A DNA stretch of 64,000 nucleotides, from contig NZ_CP104578.1 in assembly GCF_036826855.1 (NCBI RefSeq), positions 1,426,001 through 1,490,000 of the forward strand, read 5' to 3'. Below, piece by piece: positions 24,452 through 33,563 of the stretch. A program made the translations under genes and the position numbers. The DNA is from Streptomyces sp. SJL17-4. GTDB lineage: Bacteria; Actinomycetota; Actinomycetes; Streptomycetales; Streptomycetaceae. Every line of letters starts with the position of its first letter. The first letter of the stretch is position 1. The notes beneath the pieces are model-generated. The model searched no databases. It had not been told where the DNA came from and saw only the letters and a list, made by a program, of their open reading frames with translations.

Positions 24452-25086
24452 CCCTCCTGTACGGCGACGGCCTCGCCGCGCCACTTGGCGACGATGTGCG
24501 CCGGGGCCTTGTCGGGCGAGCCCGCGTCGTACGGCGGCTGCGGGTCGTACTCGGTGAGCAGCTGGATCGTCTGCGCGGCCTCGTCCCCGGCGATCCGGCC
24601 GAGCAGGTGGAGCGCCATGTCGATGCCCGAGGAGACCCCGGCGGCGGTGACGTACTTGCCGTCGAAGACGACCCGCTCGCCGGTGGGTTCGACGCCCAGC
24701 GCCCTGAGCTCCTCGTAGGCGAGCCAGTGGGTGGTGGCGCGGCGGCCGTCGAGGAGTCCGGCGGCGGCCAGGATCAGGGAGCCGGTGCAGACGGAGGTGG
24801 TCCAGGTGCTGGTCTCGTCGGCGGTGCGGAGCCAGGCCCGGATCTCCGGGTCGTCCATGGCCTCCCGGGAGCCGGGCCCGCCGGGCACCAGGACGATGTC
24901 CGGGCGCGGGACGTCAGCGAGGGGCTTGTCGGCGACGAGGGCCAGGCTGCCCTGATCGCCCCTGACCGGTCCCGTCTCCTTGGCCACGAAGACGGTCTCG
25001 GCTCCGGGAAGACGGCCGAGGAGCTCGTACGCGCCGATGGCGTCGAGCGTGGTGAGGCGGTCGAAGAGGAGGACGGCGATCTGCAT
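24448..25086 (-). CDS. DJ-1/PfpI family protein
   Basis: 212-aa class I glutamine-amidotransferase-like protein of the isonitrile-hydratase/GlxA-N-domain type. The nucleophile-elbow Cys is in SVCTGSLILAAAGLL, and the acidic residue and GGPGS motif of the fold are present (VLVPGGPGS). The TAG stop (24450-24448) is part of the CTAG end of the mobile element, so the insertion has replaced the original C-terminus or stop. It lies 27 bp downstream of the GlxA-type regulator, very likely one operon. Substrate unknown. Confidence 0.88.
   Translation of the reverse strand: MQIAVLLFDRLTTLDAIGAYELLGRLPGAETVFVAKETGPVRGDQGSLALVADKPLADVPRPDIVLVPGGPGSREAMDDPEIRAWLRTADETSTWTTSVCTGSLILAAAGLLDGRRATTHWLAYEELRALGVEPTGERVVFDGKYVTAAGVSSGIDMALHLLGRIAGDEAAQTIQLLTEYDPQPPYDAGSPDKAPAHIVAKWRGEAVAVQEG
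24451..24465. repeat. Right copy of 15-bp direct repeat flanking the mobile mosaic
   Basis: Same 15 bases as 21000-21014. It forms the last codons of the DJ-1/PfpI gene before the IS-derived stop, which suggests this is the original site and the left copy is the duplicate. Confidence 0.75.
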
Positions 25087-25113
25087 GCTGATCCCTTTCG
25101 GCTGACGGGTGTC

Positions 25114-26085
25114 TCAGGTGACGGGTGCGTGGAAGCGGCGGCGGTAGTCGGCGGGCGCGGTGCCGAGGGTCTTGGTGAAGGCGCGGCGCATGGCCTCGGG
25201 GGTGCCGTAGCCCGAGGCGCGGGCGACCTCCTCGACGCCGCGGGAGGTCTCCTCCAGGAGGCGACGGGCGTGTTCGAGGCGTACCCGGTCGACGTAGCGG
25301 CCGGGGGTCGTCCCCGTCTCCGCCTGGAAGGCGCGGGCGAAGTGGCGGGGCGAGAGCCGGGCACGGGCGGCGAGGGCCTCCACCGAGAGGTCGCCCTCGG
25401 GGTGCTCGGTGATCCACTGCTGGAGGTCGCGCAGCGGCTCCCGGCGGGCGGTCTGGGCGGCGAGCTGGACGCTGAACTGGGCCTGGTTGCCGGGACGGCG
25501 CAGAAAGACGACCAGGTGACGGGCGACGGTGAGGGCGACGTCCCGGCCCAGGTCCTCCTCCACGAGGGCGAGGGCCAGGTCGATGCCGGCCGTGACTCCG
25601 GCGGAGGTGGCGAGCCGTCCGTCCCGGACGAAGATGGGGTCCGGGTCGACGTCGACCTCGGGGTGGCACCGGGCGAGGTGGTCGCAGGCGGCCCAGTGGG
25701 TCGTCGCCCGGTGTCCGTCGAGGAGCCCCGCCTCGGCGAGGAGCAGCGCCCCCGTGCAGACGGAGACCAGACGCCCGGCGGCCGGGGCGTGGGTGCGCAG
25801 CCAGCCGATCAGGGCCGGATCGGGTTCCCGGGTGCCCTCCCCGCCGGGGACGACGAGGGTGTGCGGTGCGCCGTCGGCGACCGCCTCGGCGAGGGTGGTG
25901 TCGGGGAGCAGCCGGAGCCCGCTGTGGGTGCGGACCGGTCCGCCGTCGAGCGACGCGGTGCGGATCGTGTACGTGTCCGGGTCGCCGGAGGCGCGGCCGG
26001 CACCGGCGAACACCTCGTAGGGGCCGGTGACGTCGAGGCTCTGCACGCCGTCGAAGAGGACGACGAGTACGGGTCGCTGCGTCAT
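25114..26085 (-). CDS. GlxA-family AraC-type transcriptional regulator
   Basis: 323 aa. Residues about 5-190 are a DJ-1/PfpI-like sensor domain (VLFDGVQSLDVTGPYEVF, SVCTGALLLAEAGLL). Residues about 220-320 are a double AraC helix-turn-helix (VEALAARARLSPRHFARAF, then VARASGYGTPEAMRRAF). ATG at 26085 has a GGATGGAG ribosome-binding site. Downstream the DJ-1 gene resembles its own sensor domain, suggesting that the pair acts in the same response. It is divergent from the SCO6745-family gene across 166 bp. Confidence 0.92.
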   Translation of the reverse strand: MTQRPVLVVLFDGVQSLDVTGPYEVFAGAGRASGDPDTYTIRTASLDGGPVRTHSGLRLLPDTTLAEAVADGAPHTLVVPGGEGTREPDPALIGWLRTHAPAAGRLVSVCTGALLLAEAGLLDGHRATTHWAACDHLARCHPEVDVDPDPIFVRDGRLATSAGVTAGIDLALALVEEDLGRDVALTVARHLVVFLRRPGNQAQFSVQLAAQTARREPLRDLQQWITEHPEGDLSVEALAARARLSPRHFARAFQAETGTTPGRYVDRVRLEHARRLLEETSRGVEEVARASGYGTPEAMRRAFTKTLGTAPADYRRRFHAPVT

Positions 26086-26225
26086 GGCTCCATCCTGGGA
26101 GGAGCCCGGGACGGCCGCAATGACGCCGATCCCACCTTTTCTGCCATCACGGCCGGGGAAGCGGTCCGCCTCGGGGCCCGTTCCGGGTGCTCCGGCTGTT
26201 CCGGCCGTTCCGGCCGTTCCAGTCG

Positions 26226-26245
26226 TACCGACCAGTCGGTAACCT
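26226..26245 (+). promoter_or_regulatory. TetR-type operator overlapping a -10 of a probably leaderless gene
   Basis: TACCGACCAGTCGGTA (26226-26241) is a perfect palindrome with a 2-bp centre, the classical TetR-family form. TAACCT (26240-26245) sits six bases before the ATG at 26252, the spacing of leaderless Streptomyces transcripts. No TetR gene is adjacent; upstream are 9-bp TTCCGGCCG tandem repeats. Confidence 0.55.
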
Positions 26246-26251
26246 TCGGGC

Positions 26252-27121
26252 ATGACGACGACTGCTCTGCCGCCCCGCGCGGGACGCCGCTGCCACAACG
26301 CGCTCAACCCCCTGCACTCCACGCTCTACTTCTCGCCCGACCTGGACCGCGAGTTCGGCGCCCTGGGCTTCACCGACCCGACCGCGATGCGGCTCGCCTC
26401 GCGCAGCGCCGCCCTCGGCGCGGTGGGCCCCGGCACCGTCGCCGCGACCTTCTACAACTACAACCACGAGCTGCTCGCCCGGCACCTCCCGGCCGTCTGG
26501 GAGACGGCCTCCCCCGCGCAGGTCCTGGAGGCGCGGCTGCGCACCGCCGACGCCACCCTGCGCCGGCTGCTCGGCGAGGACACCGTCGCCTCCGCGGAGA
26601 TGGCCGAGGCGGCGGAGCTCGCCCTGCGCGCCACCGAGGCCTGCACCCGGCACGCCCGGCCGCTCTACTCGGCCCACGCGGACCTGCCGGTACCCGAGGA
26701 GCCCCACCTCGCCTACTGGTACGCCGCCACCCTGCTGCGCGAGCACCGGGGCGACGGACACCTCGTGGCCCTGCTCTCGGCCGGGCTCGACCCCGTCGAG
26801 GCCCTCGTCTCCCACACCGCCACCGGCAAGGGCATGGCCCCGCGCTGGGTACTCGGCTCCCGCGGCTGGCGGCGCGGCGACTGGGAGGCGGCGGCGGAGC
26901 GACTGCGCGGACGCGGGCTGCTCGACGCCGAGGGCGAGCTGACCGAGGCGGGTACCGCCCTCCGCGCCGAGCTGGAGGACCACACCGACCGGCTCGACAC
27001 CGCCCCGTACGAGCATCTCGGCGCGGCCGGGGTCGAGCGGCTCACCGAGCTGGGGCGCGGGTTCCTGGTCACGGCCGCCGTCGCGGGTGCCTTCCCGGCG
27101 GATCTCGTCGGCAAGGAGTGA
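26252..27121 (+). CDS. SCO6745-family protein
   Basis: 289-aa actinobacterial protein with two copies of a winged-helix-like module: RRCHNALNPLHSTLYFSPDL at the N-terminus and a second half ending in a MarR-like winged helix (GRGLLDAEGELTEAGTALRAELEDHTD). It is recognised as the SCO6745 family; biochemical role unknown. ATG at 26252 directly follows a -10-like element and a TetR-type operator. A hairpin terminator follows. Confidence 0.85.
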   Translation: MTTTALPPRAGRRCHNALNPLHSTLYFSPDLDREFGALGFTDPTAMRLASRSAALGAVGPGTVAATFYNYNHELLARHLPAVWETASPAQVLEARLRTADATLRRLLGEDTVASAEMAEAAELALRATEACTRHARPLYSAHADLPVPEEPHLAYWYAATLLREHRGDGHLVALLSAGLDPVEALVSHTATGKGMAPRWVLGSRGWRRGDWEAAAERLRGRGLLDAEGELTEAGTALRAELEDHTDRLDTAPYEHLGAAGVERLTELGRGFLVTAAVAGAFPADLVGKE

Positions 27122-27137
27122 CCGCGAGAGGTGACCG

Positions 27138-27159
27138 CGGGGCGCCCGACGGCGCCCCG
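27138..27159 (+). terminator. Hairpin terminator after the SCO6745-family gene
   Basis: Nine-base-pair stem CGGGGCGCC/GGCGCCCCG with a CGAC loop, 17 bases past the stop. Confidence 0.65.
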
Positions 27160-27255
27160 GGACGCGCGCGGGACGGGTCGGTTACCGCGTACGGGTGACC
27201 GACCCGGCACAATGCACTCGCAAGCTTGAGGCACGAGAAGGCGAGTCGGGACACC

Positions 27256-29752
27256 GTGACGACGTCCATCGAAGCAAGGATCGCCGAGGAACTCGGCGTA
27301 CGCGAGCGACAGGTGAAGGCAGCCGTCGAGCTGCTCGACGGCGGTTCGACCGTGCCGTTCATCGCGCGCTACCGCAAGGAAGCGACGGAGATGCTCGACG
27401 ACGCGCAGCTCCGCACCCTGGAGGAGCGGCTGCGCTATCTGCGCGAGCTGGAGGACCGCCGCTCGGCGATCCTCGACTCGGTACGCGAGCAGGGCAAGCT
27501 GACGGCGGAGCTGGAGGCGAGCATCCGGGCGGCCGACACCAAGGCGCGTCTGGAGGACATCTACCTGCCCTTCAAGCCGAAGCGCAGGACGAAGGCCCAG
27601 ATCGCCCGTGAGGCCGGTCTGGAGCCGCTGGCGGAGGGGCTGCTCGCCGACCCGTCCGTGGAGCCGACGGCCGCCGCCGCGGCGTTCGTGGACGCGGACA
27701 AGGGCGTCGCCGACGCCGCCGCGGCCCTGGAGGGCGCGCGGGCGATCCTCGCCGAGAAGTTCTCCGAGGACGCCGACCTCATCGGCGAGCTGCGCGAACG
27801 CATGTGGGGCCGCGGCCGGCTGGTGGCGAAGGTGCGCGAGGGGCAGGAGGAGGCGGGGTCGAAGTTCGCCGACTACTTCGACTTCACCGAGCCCTTCACG
27901 GCGCTCCCCTCGCACCGGATCCTCGCGATGCTGCGCGGCGAGAAGGAGGACGTCCTCAGCCTGGACCTGGAGCCGGAGGAGCCCTCCGAGACCCCCGGCC
28001 CCTCCTCGTACGAGGGGATCGTCGCCGGTCGCTTCGGGGTGGCCGACCGTGGGCGCCCCGGGGACAAGTGGCTTCAGGACACGGTCCGTTGGGCCTGGCG
28101 GACCCGCATCCTCGTACACCTCGGGATCGACCTGCGGCTGCGGCTGCGGACGGCCGCCGAGGACGAGGCGGTCCGGGTCTTCGCCGCCAACCTGCGCGAC
28201 CTGCTGCTCGCCGCGCCGGCCGGCACCAGGGCGACGCTGGGCCTCGACCCCGGCTTCCGTACGGGCGTGAAGGTCGCCGTGGTCGACTCGACCGGCAAGG
28301 TCGTCGCCACCGACACGATCTACCCGCACGTACCGGCCAACAAGTGGGACCAGGCACTGGACAGGCTGGCGCGTCTCGCCAAGGAGCACGCGGTCGAGCT
28401 GGTCGCGATCGGCAACGGCACGGCCTCCCGCGAGACCGACAAGCTGGCGGCCGAACTCCTCGCGAAGCACCCCGAGTTGAAGCTGACCAAGGTGATGGTC
28501 TCGGAGGCGGGCGCCTCCGTCTACTCGGCCTCCGCGTTCGCCTCGCAGGAACTCCCGGGCCTCGACGTGTCGTTGCGCGGCGCGGTCTCCATCGCCCGCC
28601 GCCTCCAGGACCCGCTCGCGGAGCTGGTGAAGATCGACCCGAAGTCCATCGGCGTCGGCCAGTACCAGCACGACCTGGCCGAGGTGAAGCTCTCCCGCTC
28701 GCTCGACGCGGTCGTCGAGGACTGTGTGAACGGCGTCGGCGTCGACGTCAACACCGCCTCCGCGCCGCTCCTTTCGCGGGTCTCGGGGATCAGCTCGGGC
28801 CTCGCGGAGAACATCGTCGCGCACCGGGACTCCAACGGCCCCTTCCGCTCCCGCAAGGCGCTCAAGGACGTGGCCCGCCTCGGCCCGAAGGCGTACGAGC
28901 AGTGCGCGGGCTTCCTGCGCATCCGGGGCGGCGACGACCCGCTGGACTCCTCGTCGGTGCACCCGGAGGCGTACCCGGTGGTGCGCCGGATGGTGAAGGC
29001 GACGGGCGGCGAGGTGGCGGCGCTCATCGGCGACACGGGGACGCTGCGCTCGCTGCGGGCGGACGACTTCGTGGACGAGACCTTCGGTCTGCCGACCGTG
29101 ACGGACATCCTGCGCGAGCTGGAGAAGCCGGGCCGCGACCCGCGTCCGGCGTTCCGGACCGCGACCTTCGCGGAGGGCGTCGAGAAGATCGGCGACCTGG
29201 CGTCCGGCATGGTCCTGGAGGGCGTGGTCACCAATGTGGCCGCCTTCGGGGCGTTCGTGGACATCGGTGTGCACCAGGACGGTCTGGTGCACGTCTCCGC
29301 GATGTCGAAGACCTTCGTCAAGGACCCGCGCGACGTGGTGAAGCCCGGCGACGTGGTCAAGGTGAAGGTCCTCGACGTCGACATCCCGCGCAAGCGGATC
29401 TCGCTGACGCTGCGGCTCGACGACCAGTCCGGTGCGGAGACCGCGGACGGGGCACCCAAGCGCGAGCGCGGGGACCGGGGCGAGCGGGGAGCGCACCGGC
29501 CGGCCGCCGCAGCAGCGGCAGGGCGGCGGCGGTGGCGGCGGTGGCCGCCGGGCCGAGCGCGGGGACCGCGGCGGTCAGGGCGACCGCGGCCGGAACGGGC
29601 AGGGTGGCCAGGGCGGCCAGGGCGGTCGCGGCGGGCAGTCCGAGCGGGGTGGCCGGGACCGGTCGTCCGCTCCCGCGCCCGCGAACAGCGCGATGGCCGA
29701 CGCCCTCCGCAAGGCGGGTCTGCTGGGCGAGGGCGGCGGCAAGCGCCGCTGA
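27256..29752 (+). CDS. tex: Tex-like RNA-binding transcriptional accessory protein, frameshifted in C-terminal tail
   Basis: Nucleic-acid-binding protein of the Tex/YqgF-S1 family, 831 aa if repaired. It has the N-terminal HTH region ([21 protein letters not shown]), the YqgF RNase-H-fold core ([16 protein letters not shown]), helix-hairpin-helix motifs and an S1 domain at about residues 648-723. GTG at 27256. After the S1 domain the frame breaks at the G run 29486-29489: as read it goes on through the convergent gene to 30288, while the next frame gives an RG/GQ-rich tail ending [16 protein letters not shown] at 29752, the usual kind of Streptomyces Tex end. Removing one G restores it. Confidence 0.87.
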
Positions 29753-29769
29753 CGAACCGCGTGACCGGA

Positions 29770-29807
29770 GCCGTCCCCGTATGCCCCGTTCGGGCCACGG
29801 GGACGGC
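29770..29807. terminator. Hairpin terminator between tex and the convergent HEAT-like gene
   Basis: GCCGTCCCCGT pairs with ACGGGGACGGC (11 bp) around a 16-base loop, 17 bases after the expected tex stop; it can serve both convergent genes. Confidence 0.7.
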
Positions 29808-29895
29808 CTCCGAGCGGCGAGTCCGCGCCGTCGAGTCGCGCGGTTCGTCCGCCACGGCAGGCGGCTGGGCGAGCCGGGCAGGAAGTGGAGCTCCG

Positions 29896-30297
29896 TTACG
29901 GCAGGAAGCGCATGGCCCAGTCGGCGCGGTTGGCGACGGAGAGGTCGTCGTCCTCCGTCAACGGCTGGAGGAGCTCCCGGGCCGCCTTCGGGTCGGCCTG
30001 GACCAGGTCGACGATCTCGGCGGCCAGACCGTCCTGGTCGTCACCGAGGTCGACGGCGGAGGCGCGGATCAGGTTCGGCAGGGCTTCCGGGCCACCGATC
30101 GCCGCGAGGACACCGCCGAGAAGCTCACGGGCGTAGGCGTTCCGCTCGGTGAGGGCGCGATCCAGCTCCGCCTGGAGACGCGGCAGGAGACCGGCGTCGC
30201 CCGAGGCGGCGATCTCGTCGGCGAGGTCGATCGTCTCGTCCACGTCGGCGTCGAGATCGTCCAGCATCGCGGTCAGCCGGGTCAGTAGGTCGGTCAT
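29896..30297 (-). CDS. HEAT-repeat-like hypothetical protein
   Basis: 133-aa acidic, all-helical protein ([37 protein letters not shown]) resembling a few HEAT repeats; likely a protein-binding scaffold. The ATG at 30297 overlaps the ComB-like gene stop by four bases (ATGA), so the two are coupled. No enzymatic motif. Function unknown. Confidence 0.75.
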   Translation of the reverse strand: MTDLLTRLTAMLDDLDADVDETIDLADEIAASGDAGLLPRLQAELDRALTERNAYARELLGGVLAAIGGPEALPNLIRASAVDLGDDQDGLAAEIVDLVQADPKAARELLQPLTEDDDLSVANRADWAMRFLP

Positions 30298-31022
30298 GGT
30301 GCCTCCTGGAATGCGCCGTCCACGAGAACGGGGACGGTCGTCGAGCTGTCGGTCTCGGCGGCCACGGCCACGTCCTGCGGAAAGCCGTACTCGTACAGTT
30401 CACGACCCGAGTCACAGCCGTGCAAGGCGGCGACCGGGTCCTCGGTGGCCGACCACAGCGTGGCCGCCGCGGTCGCCTCGGGGGTGAGGACGTGCGGGCC
30501 CGCGGCCCGCAGCCCGGCGAGGACGGCGCCCGCGCCGAGCAGGTCCTCCAGAGCCGGGCGCAGCGAACCGTCCGGCCACCGCTCGCCGGACGCGATGACC
30601 GCGACCGGGCGTTCGGCGGAGCCGTACCCCTGCCGTGTGAGCCATCGGGCGACGGCCGAGTGGTTGCGCAGGGAGGCGGCGACGACGGTCGCTGCACCCG
30701 CCTCCGCGGCGATGGTGGAGCCGTTCGGCGAGGGCAGGACCAGGCGCGGTGGCGCCGGGGCGGCACGCAGGGCCGCCGGGGAGAGCGACCACGGGTGCTC
30801 GGGGGTCGCCTCGCGGCGCCCGACGGCGAGGGTCGCGCCGACGCTCTCCGCGTACGCGACGGCCGTCGCGTCCCGCCACCGGTACGGGTGGACGGCCGCG
30901 CCGGCCTCGACGGCGACGCCCACGGCGGTGGTGAAGGACAGCACGTCGACGACGACCACGCAGGCGGCCGAGGGAGCGAGGACCCGCGCTTCGACGGGCC
31001 CCCAGCCGAAGGAGACCGTCAT
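30294..31022 (-). CDS. 2-phosphosulfolactate phosphatase (ComB) family protein
   Basis: 242 aa with the ComB landmarks VVVDVLSFTTAV near the N-terminus and LPSPNGSTIA in the middle. In methanogens ComB removes phosphate from 2-phosphosulfolactate during coenzyme M synthesis; Streptomyces does not make that cofactor, so the substrate here is probably another phosphate ester. Coupled to the HEAT-like protein downstream. Starts 34 bp after the ABC-F gene end on the same strand. Confidence 0.85.
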   Translation of the reverse strand: MTVSFGWGPVEARVLAPSAACVVVVDVLSFTTAVGVAVEAGAAVHPYRWRDATAVAYAESVGATLAVGRREATPEHPWSLSPAALRAAPAPPRLVLPSPNGSTIAAEAGAATVVAASLRNHSAVARWLTRQGYGSAERPVAVIASGERWPDGSLRPALEDLLGAGAVLAGLRAAGPHVLTPEATAAATLWSATEDPVAALHGCDSGRELYEYGFPQDVAVAAETDSSTTVPVLVDGAFQEAP

Positions 31023-31056
31023 CGCCGGCCCCGGCCGCCGTACGGGAGGACCGCCA

Positions 31057-32694
31057 TCAGAGCTCGGTGACCTTGCCGTCGGCGACCTCGACGCGCCGCG
31101 TGGTGCGGACCGCGTCGAGCATCCGCCGGTCGTGGGTGACGAGCAGCAGCGTGCCGGTGTACGAGTCGAGCGCGGTCTCCAGCTGTTCGATGGCCGGCAG
31201 GTCCAGGTGGTTCGTCGGCTCGTCGAGGACGAGCAGGTTCACGCCCCGGCCCTGGAGCAGCGCGAGCGCGGCGCGGGTCCGCTCGCCCGGGGAGAGCGTG
31301 GTGGCGGGCCGCATCACATGGACGGCCTTGAGACCGAACTTGGCCAGCAGGGTACGGACCTCGGCGGGCTCCGTCTCGGGCACGGCCGCGCAGAACGCCT
31401 CCAGGAGCGTCTCCGTACCGTGGAAGAGCTTGCGGGCCTGGTCGACCTCGCCGACGACGACGCCGGAGCCGAGGACCGCGTCCCCGGAGTCCAGCGGCAG
31501 CCGCCCGAGCAGGGCGGCGAGCAGGGTCGACTTCCCGGCGCCGTTGGCCCCGGTGACGGCGACCCGGTCGGCCCAGTCGATCTGCAGGGTGACGGGGCCG
31601 AAGGAGAAGTCGCCGCGGCGCACCTCGGCCTCGCGGAGGGTCGCGACGACCGAGCCGGAGCGCGGCGCGGCCGCGATCTCCATACGGAGCTCCCACTCCT
31701 TGCGGGGCTCGTCGACGACGTCGAGGCGCTCGATCATGCGCTGGGTCTGGCGGGCCTTCGCGGCCTGCTTCTCGCTGGCCTCGCTGCGCGCGTTGCGGCC
31801 GAGCTTGTCGCTGTCGGTGGACTTGCGCCGGGCGTTCTTGACGCCCTTGTCCATCCAGGACCTCTGCATGTGACCGCGCGCTTCGAGGGCCGCCTTCTTG
31901 CCGGCGTACTCCTCGAAGTCCTCGCGCGCGTGCCGCCTGGCCCTGTCCCGCTCCTCCAGGTAGGCCTCGTAACCGCCGCCGTACAGGGTGATCTGCTGCT
32001 GGGCGAGGTCGAGTTCGAGGACCTTGGCGACCGTGCGGGTGAGGAACTCGCGGTCGTGGCTGATGACGACCGTGCCGGCGCGCAGCCCCTTCACGAAGCC
32101 TTCGAGGCGCTCCAGTCCGTCGAGGTCGAGGTCGTTGGTGGGCTCGTCGAGCAGGAAGACGTCGTAGCGGGAGAGCAGGAGCGAGGCGAGACCCGCGCGG
32201 GCGGCCTGGCCGCCGGAGAGGGAGGTCATCGGCTGGTCGAGGCCGACGGTGAGGCCGAGCGAGCCGGCGACCTCCTCGGCGCGCTCGTCGAGGTCGGCGC
32301 CGCCGAGGTTCAGCCAGCGCTCCAGGGTGATCGCGTACGCGTCGTCGGCGCCGGGCGTGCCGTCGACGAGGCCCTGGGTGGCCTCGTCCATCGCCGTCTG
32401 GGCGGCGGCGACGCCGGTGCGCCGGGCGAGGAACTCCCGCACGGTCTCCCCCGCGCGCCGCTCCGGCTCCTGCGGGAGGTGGCCGACGGCGGCGGTGGGC
32501 GGGGAGAGCCGGAGCTCCCCCTCCTCCGGGGCGTCGAGCCCGGCGAGCAGCCGCAGCAGGGTCGACTTGCCGGCGCCGTTGACGCCGACGAGGCCGATGA
32601 CGTCGCCGGGGGCGACGACGAGGTCGAGCCCGGCGAAGAGGGTGCGTTCGCCGTGGCCGGCGGCGAGGTCCTTGGCGACGAGGGTTGCAGTCAT
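31057..32694 (-). CDS. ABC-F family ATP-binding protein
   Basis: Soluble protein with two ABC ATPase cassettes and no membrane part, 545 aa. Walker A motifs GVNGAGKST (37-45) and GANGAGKST (second half); signatures LSGGQ and LSPGE; Walker B motifs LLDEPTNDLDL and LVLDEPTNHLDL. The linker is long and charged (RDRARRHAREDFEEY). ABC-F proteins act on ribosomes, some giving antibiotic resistance and others tuning translation; which applies cannot be read. Followed by the ComB-like gene. Confidence 0.92.
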   Translation of the reverse strand: MTATLVAKDLAAGHGERTLFAGLDLVVAPGDVIGLVGVNGAGKSTLLRLLAGLDAPEEGELRLSPPTAAVGHLPQEPERRAGETVREFLARRTGVAAAQTAMDEATQGLVDGTPGADDAYAITLERWLNLGGADLDERAEEVAGSLGLTVGLDQPMTSLSGGQAARAGLASLLLSRYDVFLLDEPTNDLDLDGLERLEGFVKGLRAGTVVISHDREFLTRTVAKVLELDLAQQQITLYGGGYEAYLEERDRARRHAREDFEEYAGKKAALEARGHMQRSWMDKGVKNARRKSTDSDKLGRNARSEASEKQAAKARQTQRMIERLDVVDEPRKEWELRMEIAAAPRSGSVVATLREAEVRRGDFSFGPVTLQIDWADRVAVTGANGAGKSTLLAALLGRLPLDSGDAVLGSGVVVGEVDQARKLFHGTETLLEAFCAAVPETEPAEVRTLLAKFGLKAVHVMRPATTLSPGERTRAALALLQGRGVNLLVLDEPTNHLDLPAIEQLETALDSYTGTLLLVTHDRRMLDAVRTTRRVEVADGKVTEL

Positions 32695-32817
32695 CAGGGT
32701 ACGAATCCTAGGCGACGGCAGACCCGCCCCGCCCCGGTCAGGGGCGTGGGGCGGGCGCCTCAGGGCGAGACTGGGGCCGGCGCCGCGGGCGGAGCCGCGG
32801 GTGGGCTGGGCACGGGG

Positions 32818-33492
32818 CTACGTACGCGCCTCGGTCAAGCGCTTCGTGGCGGCCTCCGTCCGGGGCTGCGTACGGGCTTCCGGCGCGGGCTCGGTCGGGG
32901 CCTCCGGCGCGGGCGCGTTCGCGGGCTCCGTCGCGGGCTCGTTCGCGGGCTCAGCCGGGGGCTCGGTCCGAGGCTCGGGCCGGGGCTGCGTTCCGAGGCG
33001 GCGCAGGACGGTCCGGTAGGTCGCGCGGTGGAAGCGGTACGGGCCGACGCCGGGGTAGCCCTCACGGGCCGGGTCCGCGGTGGGGCCGGTCTGCCAGGCG
33101 AAGTCGCGCCAGACGACGTCCTCGCCGTCGTGCTCGACGACGGCGGTGACGGCTCCGCAGCCGAGGTCCTCGCAGTCGGGGCAGGAGTAGATCACCCGGC
33201 GGCGGCCCGGGAGCGAGGAAACGGGGCCACCGTCCGGATCCGGGTCGAGGAGTCCGCGGACGTGCTCGGCGCGGAGGGCGGGCGGAAGGTCGCCCGCCAG
33301 CGGCGAGACCGTATCCATGCCCTCGGCCTCGTCGAGCCGGTGGAGCAGCGCCCTGCCGTCGACGACGAGGTCGACGTCCTCGGGGCGGGGTCGGGGTCGG
33401 GCGGAGGCCCCGGGAAGGACACCACCACCGTCCGGGAGGACGGCGGGGGCGAGGTCGAGAGTCGTGTACACGGCCGGCATGACATCCAGCAT
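32818..33492 (-). CDS. Hypothetical protein with Cys cluster and repetitive acidic/Pro tail
   Basis: 224 aa. A globular part of about 165 residues contains a cysteine cluster C104-x2-C107-x4-C112 (SCPDCEDLGCG) that could bind a metal. The last 50 residues are low complexity, built of short Pro/Glu/Ala/Thr repeats (EPANEPATEPANAPAPEA) and probably disordered. An alternative start is the ATG at 33480. It is divergent from the oxidase gene. No family recognised with confidence. Confidence 0.65.
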   Translation of the reverse strand: MLDVMPAVYTTLDLAPAVLPDGGGVLPGASARPRPRPEDVDLVVDGRALLHRLDEAEGMDTVSPLAGDLPPALRAEHVRGLLDPDPDGGPVSSLPGRRRVIYSCPDCEDLGCGAVTAVVEHDGEDVVWRDFAWQTGPTADPAREGYPGVGPYRFHRATYRTVLRRLGTQPRPEPRTEPPAEPANEPATEPANAPAPEAPTEPAPEARTQPRTEAATKRLTEART

Positions 33493-33563
33493 TCCCCGGT
33501 CGGGGTCCTCGTTCCATGGCTGGTCCGTCCCGGAAATGTCCCGGTCCCGGTACGGTCCCGGGC

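Noticed and set aside
29756..30288. C-terminal extension of Tex as read in its original frame
   Set aside because: It crosses a terminator hairpin and overlaps the HEAT-like gene in antisense; the adjacent frame gives the expected Tex tail, so the extension is most likely a frameshift product.
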